From assembly GCA_002718195.1 (NCBI GenBank), contig PBDU01000006.1, positions 110,929-174,928 of the forward strand: 64,000 bases of DNA, given 5' to 3'. The position numbers were made by a program, and so were the translations under genes. The DNA comes from Methanobacteriota archaeon (lineage in GTDB: Archaea > Thermoplasmatota > Poseidoniia > Poseidoniales > Poseidoniaceae). Positions 59,867 to 64,000 of this stretch are shown here, one piece after another (within the stretch, counting starts at the first letter, position 1; every line of letters begins with the position of its first letter). The notes beneath the pieces were generated by a model, which did not search any database, was not told the origin of the DNA, and saw only the letters and a program-made list of their open reading frames with translations.

Positions 59867-62494
59867 ATGAGTTATAGAATTGGGATTGTATTCACAATCT
59901 TATTCATCCTCGCATCATTTAGCACCATTCCACAGTACGAATTGGAAGGAGAAGAAATCAATAGCCAAAGCGGAAATGTAGCAAATATCAACATCATCGC
60001 TAGCTCAACTGTGGTGAGTGCAGATCGCATTATTCAGTTTACTGCAAGCCTCACTGATTCAAATGGTCAGGCTACCACGGGGGGCGTTGAATGGACATCT
60101 ACGAATGGGACCATAGAGGAAACCGGATTGTTTTTTCCTTGGTCTACTGGTGATGTTACAATCACTGCTACCCACGGTTCGGTAACTTCCTCAATGAACG
60201 TAACAGTAGTTCATGGCTGGGCTTCGAGTATTTCCATCGACTCAGATTCTACAATAAGGGCAAGAAATCCCCACACCTTTAGCGCAGTATTGTATGACAG
60301 CAAGGGAAATCCTTTCTCTTCCTCAGGGGTTCTTTGGGAGGTTGACGGACAACCCTTGAATGTTGGAAATCCGTTGTGGATTCCTGCTCAACCAGGAATT
60401 TATTCAGTCTCTGCTTTCTATCAGGAAATCCAAGTTAATGAGTTCATAACCGTAATCGCTGATGTTCCTAGTGAATTTGTTTTTCCAGAAGACATCATTA
60501 TGCGTAGCGGTGGTGCTCTACAAATAGTACCTGAACTGCAGGACGCATACGGATATCCAATGAACCTGTATGCATCTGGTACGTTGAATTGGGAGGCTGA
60601 GAGCGGAATAATCAATGGAACTGGTTGGTATTTCCCACAAGAGCCCGGTGTTTGGAATGTATCGGTTAGAAGTTCAGGTAATATTACAGGGAATGGTACA
60701 GTTCGTGTCCTACCTGCAGATGCTGCCTTGTTGACTATGCAGTTAGGAGAAGATAACTCAACTGAAGTGTTGTCCGGGGAGAGTTATAATCTAAAATCAA
60801 TAATGACGGACTCTCTGGGTGATTCTGCAGAAGTAATCGTTCCACTTGAGAACTGGACAATCCCATCGGGAGAAATCTCATGGTCGGGAGAATATCCAAT
60901 ATGGACGCCAAATGATGTGGGGCAATTTACTCTGTCTGTACAAGAATCAGGTCTAGAAGTATCACTTAACGTAAATGTGAGCCACGGAATTGCTCAAGAC
61001 ATTGTATTTCTCTCAAACGAACAGACCATGAATGCTGGTGATGATGTTGTCTTCACTCTAAATGCAATTGATTCGGCTGGTAATACATGGCCTGTCAATG
61101 GAACCATTGAGGTAGAATTTGGTGAAACCATCGAAGATACATACTTCTTGATGATGAGGTTAGACCAATTAGGTGACCTATCTATTTCTGGGTCATGGAT
61201 AAATCCAATGAATAATCAAACATACTCGACAAGTGTTGTCTTCGAAATTTATCCCGGAGACCTTGCTTTGATTACTTTGGAGGGGAATGCTGCAGTAATC
61301 CCAGCAGATGAGACATTAGATTTGGATCCTAAATTCTTTGATGGATATGGAAATAGCATTGAAGATATTGAACTGAATTGGACTGTAGACGGAATAGATT
61401 CTACACTGCAACTGAGATTATCAGATGCAATTTGGTATCCTGAGACTATTGGAGGACACGAAATCATTGCCAATGCAGATGGGGTTTTTGCATCTATTCG
61501 ACTGAATGTAGTTTCAGGTTCAGCATATGACTTATCAATCGATTCTGAAGATGAAATTATCTTGACCGCTGGTTCTAGCCAGTCATTCTATTTCGATGCC
61601 ATAGACGTCTATGGAAATAATGCTGCTGCGAGAAATATTAGCACTTCAATTAATGCCTCTATTATGACTGTAGAACAGTCCAATCTTGGTCCTGGATGGT
61701 GGGATTTCACTGGATATAGTGCTGGAGATTATGTATTACCCCTCACTCAAGATTCAGCAGAATATTCGGTCCCAGTTCAGATTATTCCTGGGAATCCAGT
61801 TAGGATTTTGGTTAGCTTAGAGGGTGATAACTTCAGTCAAGGGGACAAGACTTTACTGTCCGTAAGCGCAGTAGATTCTTTTGATAATGAAGTCTCTTTG
61901 GACCAATCTGAAGTAGATGTTGAATGCACATCCGGAAAGGATGAGTACGTTACAGGAAACACTTGGGAAATAGATCTAAATGTAGCAGGAAGAGATAGAA
62001 AATGTACTGTTGGCGCTGAAGGTTTAGTAGCTCAATATTATTTTGAAGTCGATAATGTTCTGTTCAATGGTTTACTTGGATCTTCCAATACAGCAGTCGG
62101 ACTAATCAGTGTACTCCTAATTATGATTTTAGCAGTGCTAATCGTACTCATCAAGAAGGGACCCAAATCATCTGAAGATAAGTGGGTCGATGAAGAGTTT
62201 GACAGAGAGGATTTTGAGGATGATGAGGAGACTGGAGAAATCGAATCTGGCACAGAAGAAATTAATGAAGTTAAATTAGATCCTGATGAGAGTGATGTTC
62301 AACCTGAAGGCGAACCTATCCCGAGCCTGGATGCCTCTGACCTCGAAGAGAAAAAGAAAGCCGCAACAGAGACTGGTGTAATGCAGGCAATCAATCCCAG
62401 TGAGCAAGGAAAGACTGGTTGGTATGTGGATGCCTCTGGTGAGATAATGAAATGGGAAGTTACAGATGATGGTGGCTGGAATCGTCTGCGATGA
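59867..62494 (+). CDS. Secreted membrane-anchored Ig-like repeat protein, 875 aa
   Basis: A signal peptide (about 1-22) is followed by about seven Ig-like (Big) repeats of 85-95 residues (about 35-720). They have the same D-x-x-G-N and T-x-G-x-W/F-F-x-P motifs as the C-terminal half of the preceding 3070-aa protein. A C-terminal helix (GLISVLLIMILAVLIVLIKK, about 745-765) leads to an acidic cytoplasmic tail ending GKTGWYVDASGEIMKWEV and GGWNRLR. ATG 59867 is chosen; TTG 59843 is in frame. It follows the larger gene by 36 bp and is probably in the same operon. Confidence 0.82.
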   Translation: MSYRIGIVFTILFILASFSTIPQYELEGEEINSQSGNVANINIIASSTVVSADRIIQFTASLTDSNGQATTGGVEWTSTNGTIEETGLFFPWSTGDVTITATHGSVTSSMNVTVVHGWASSISIDSDSTIRARNPHTFSAVLYDSKGNPFSSSGVLWEVDGQPLNVGNPLWIPAQPGIYSVSAFYQEIQVNEFITVIADVPSEFVFPEDIIMRSGGALQIVPELQDAYGYPMNLYASGTLNWEAESGIINGTGWYFPQEPGVWNVSVRSSGNITGNGTVRVLPADAALLTMQLGEDNSTEVLSGESYNLKSIMTDSLGDSAEVIVPLENWTIPSGEISWSGEYPIWTPNDVGQFTLSVQESGLEVSLNVNVSHGIAQDIVFLSNEQTMNAGDDVVFTLNAIDSAGNTWPVNGTIEVEFGETIEDTYFLMMRLDQLGDLSISGSWINPMNNQTYSTSVVFEIYPGDLALITLEGNAAVIPADETLDLDPKFFDGYGNSIEDIELNWTVDGIDSTLQLRLSDAIWYPETIGGHEIIANADGVFASIRLNVVSGSAYDLSIDSEDEIILTAGSSQSFYFDAIDVYGNNAAARNISTSINASIMTVEQSNLGPGWWDFTGYSAGDYVLPLTQDSAEYSVPVQIIPGNPVRILVSLEGDNFSQGDKTLLSVSAVDSFDNEVSLDQSEVDVECTSGKDEYVTGNTWEIDLNVAGRDRKCTVGAEGLVAQYYFEVDNVLFNGLLGSSNTAVGLISVLLIMILAVLIVLIKKGPKSSEDKWVDEEFDREDFEDDEETGEIESGTEEINEVKLDPDESDVQPEGEPIPSLDASDLEEKKKAATETGVMQAINPSEQGKTGWYVDASGEIMKWEVTDDGGWNRLR

Positions 62495-62539
62495 AAACCA
62501 CAATCCAAGAATGACTAATTTCAGAGTTGAACTTTACAA

Positions 62540-64000
62540 TTACTCTTGTTGGTCTATTCCGGGTTTGTTGCCCAGCATTCTTCTGAGTATTCTGTATGGC
62601 GTTTCTCTGCTTTCGGAGTGTGTCCTTCCGTACGATAAGTAAGCAATGAATCCGATTACAACCCCTGCTCCAGCACCGATGTATGCTTTTGGACCCATAA
62701 CAATGAACAACACGATTCCTGAAATCACACCAATTATTTGGACTACAGGGAATAAGGGAGATTTGTAAACTGGTTGGTACCAGTCAACTTTGCTGTATCT
62801 TAATATTAGGACACAGGTGTTTATGACCATGAATATCAGGATTTTGAAGCCAGAAGCAATTTTTGCAATATCTGAAACTGGCAGGAAAATAATCGAAGCG
62901 GCCATTGCTGCAGAGGTAACCAAAATTGCGTTGTGAGGGGTCTTATATCTTGGACTCACTTTCTCAAGCGGTTTTGGTACTAAGTTGTCACGAGCCATTG
63001 CGAATGGGAATCTGGATGATGCCATAACTCCAGCAAGAGCACCTGCAGAGAGTGCGAGGACAGCAAGCCCGGATGCTATCAGACCCAGCATTGCTCCATT
63101 AGATCCTCCTAGTTGGTATGCAAATTCGTAAATCGGTGCTTTCGATGGTTTTGCACCATCAAGACCCAAAGTTTCTGGGGCTAGAGTTCCAAACAGAGCA
63201 AAGGCAGTAAGCGCATAAAGAGATCCACTGATGATAAGGGTTGCAAGGATTCCGAGCGGGATATTTCGAGCAGGGTCCTTGATTTCCTCTGCTACAGCAG
63301 CGATCTTTGTTACTCCAGAATATGAAACGAATACAAACGCAGTTGATACTGCCAAGTTTCTAACACCATTAGCGCTGAATAATCCTTCATCAGCAAATGC
63401 TTGTGAGCCAATTACTCTTTCAAATTCAACTTGTCCGGTCACAAACGAGTAGACGATTAAAGCGAGAATAAAGAAAACTGCACCAAACATAATTGGTCCT
63501 TGTATGACCTTAATTTTCTTGACACCAACGATATTGATCCATGTCATTAATGCGAGCAATCCAATTCCAAGCCATTTACTGCCGTTTTCGGTTAGTTCAA
63601 ACCCTAACATTCCTTGAGTAGCATAAATGTAAGCGCTGAATCCTATCAGTGCAAATGCTGACTTGAGCATGAACGAGGACCACAGACCTACTCCTGCAAT
63701 AGTTCCATAGATTGGACCAAAGGTCTTCTCGATGTAAACATATGAGCCGCCTGATGTTGGCATTGCAGTAGCCATCTCAGATTTTGAAAGAGCACTAGGA
63801 AGAATTAGAGTTGCTGCCAAAAGGAAGGATAGCCAAACTCCTCCTCCGAATCCAGAGGTCCCATGGTTGCTCATCGAGTCCGCAGCAAGTGCAGGAAGTA
63901 CGAAAAGTCCTGAACCAAGCATTGCTGATAGTGAAATAATGATTACACCAATCAATCCAATAGATCTCTCAAATGGTGCTGAATAGTCTTCCAAAGCTTC
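62540..64000 (-). CDS. APC-family amino acid permease, possibly 5' incomplete
   Basis: A polytopic transporter of the APC superfamily that probably imports or exchanges amino acids using an ion gradient. About twelve hydrophobic helices are present. Helix 1 carries the diagnostic SLSAMLGSGLFVLPAL with the G-S/A-G unwound substrate loop. The region FVFVSYSGVTKIAAVAEEIK is helix 6, and KDPARNIPLGIL is the conserved loop after it. The frame is open to the window edge; TTG 63994 is the only start visible inside, so a start beyond position 64000 is possible. The visible 486 residues are close to the full family length. Substrate is not predictable. Confidence 0.88.
   Translation of the reverse strand, partial: EALEDYSAPFERSIGLIGVIIISLSAMLGSGLFVLPALAADSMSNHGTSGFGGGVWLSFLLAATLILPSALSKSEMATAMPTSGGSYVYIEKTFGPIYGTIAGVGLWSSFMLKSAFALIGFSAYIYATQGMLGFELTENGSKWLGIGLLALMTWINIVGVKKIKVIQGPIMFGAVFFILALIVYSFVTGQVEFERVIGSQAFADEGLFSANGVRNLAVSTAFVFVSYSGVTKIAAVAEEIKDPARNIPLGILATLIISGSLYALTAFALFGTLAPETLGLDGAKPSKAPIYEFAYQLGGSNGAMLGLIASGLAVLALSAGALAGVMASSRFPFAMARDNLVPKPLEKVSPRYKTPHNAILVTSAAMAASIIFLPVSDIAKIASGFKILIFMVINTCVLILRYSKVDWYQPVYKSPLFPVVQIIGVISGIVLFIVMGPKAYIGAGAGVVIGFIAYLSYGRTHSESRETPYRILRRMLGNKPGIDQQE

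Overview
The window looks like chromosome from a marine euryarchaeon, most likely Marine Group II (Candidatus Poseidoniales) or a close relative. The archaeal evidence is a family-D DNA polymerase small subunit, an RFC small subunit, GatD, Pelota, Nob1, an elongator tRNA-Met with an intron at position 37/38, and an archaeal type IV pilin motif. Bacterial-type genes sit among these: formate-tetrahydrofolate ligase, flotillin/NfeD, a Xi-class glutathione transferase and a CinA-type amidase. That mixture, the A+T-rich DNA, the tight gene packing and the very large secreted proteins fit this group. The lineage is inferred, not proven.

Layout. 1-8.4 kb holds small metabolic and housekeeping genes: an esterase, glutathionyl-hydroquinone reductase, glutaredoxin, a flavin reductase, an FAD oxidoreductase, tRNA-Glu, a DedA-type protein, Nob1, TatA, a MoaD/SAMP-like protein and an ABC ATPase. 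8.4-13.2 kb is one very large FtsX-type permease partnered with that ATPase. 13.3-30.4 kb is a surface-protein region: a 1044-aa membrane-anchored secreted protein followed by one uninterrupted 4520-codon gene for a parallel beta-helix surface protein that ends in a type IV pilin-like segment. Hairpin/T-tract terminators and an odd A/T-rich spacer frame these two genes.

30.6-41 kb is informational and metabolic: SerB-like phosphatase, DP1, CinA domain, tRNA-Val, Pelota, formate-THF ligase, and a flotillin/NfeD/small-membrane-protein operon. 41-50.5 kb carries a divergent shikimate dehydrogenase, a secreted hydrolase-like protein that lacks its nucleophile, a cupin, an acyl-CoA carboxylase beta subunit, GatD, intron-containing tRNA-Met, a membrane protein and RfcS. 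50.6-62.5 kb is a second surface region with a 3070-aa DNRLRE/Ig-like protein and an 875-aa Ig-like protein that share repeats and a W-Y rich cytoplasmic tail. The right edge has an APC amino-acid permease that probably starts at or beyond the boundary.

How they work together. Roughly half the window encodes envelope functions: five membrane-anchored secreted proteins, the FtsX ABC system, TatA and the flotillin module. This suggests a cell that invests heavily in a large exterior protein coat or attachment apparatus. The strongest candidate for something undescribed is the 4520-aa protein with an internal pilin-type helix near its C terminus, together with the families of anchored surface proteins sharing repeats and tails. 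No CRISPR array, insertion sequence, prophage or integrase was seen.
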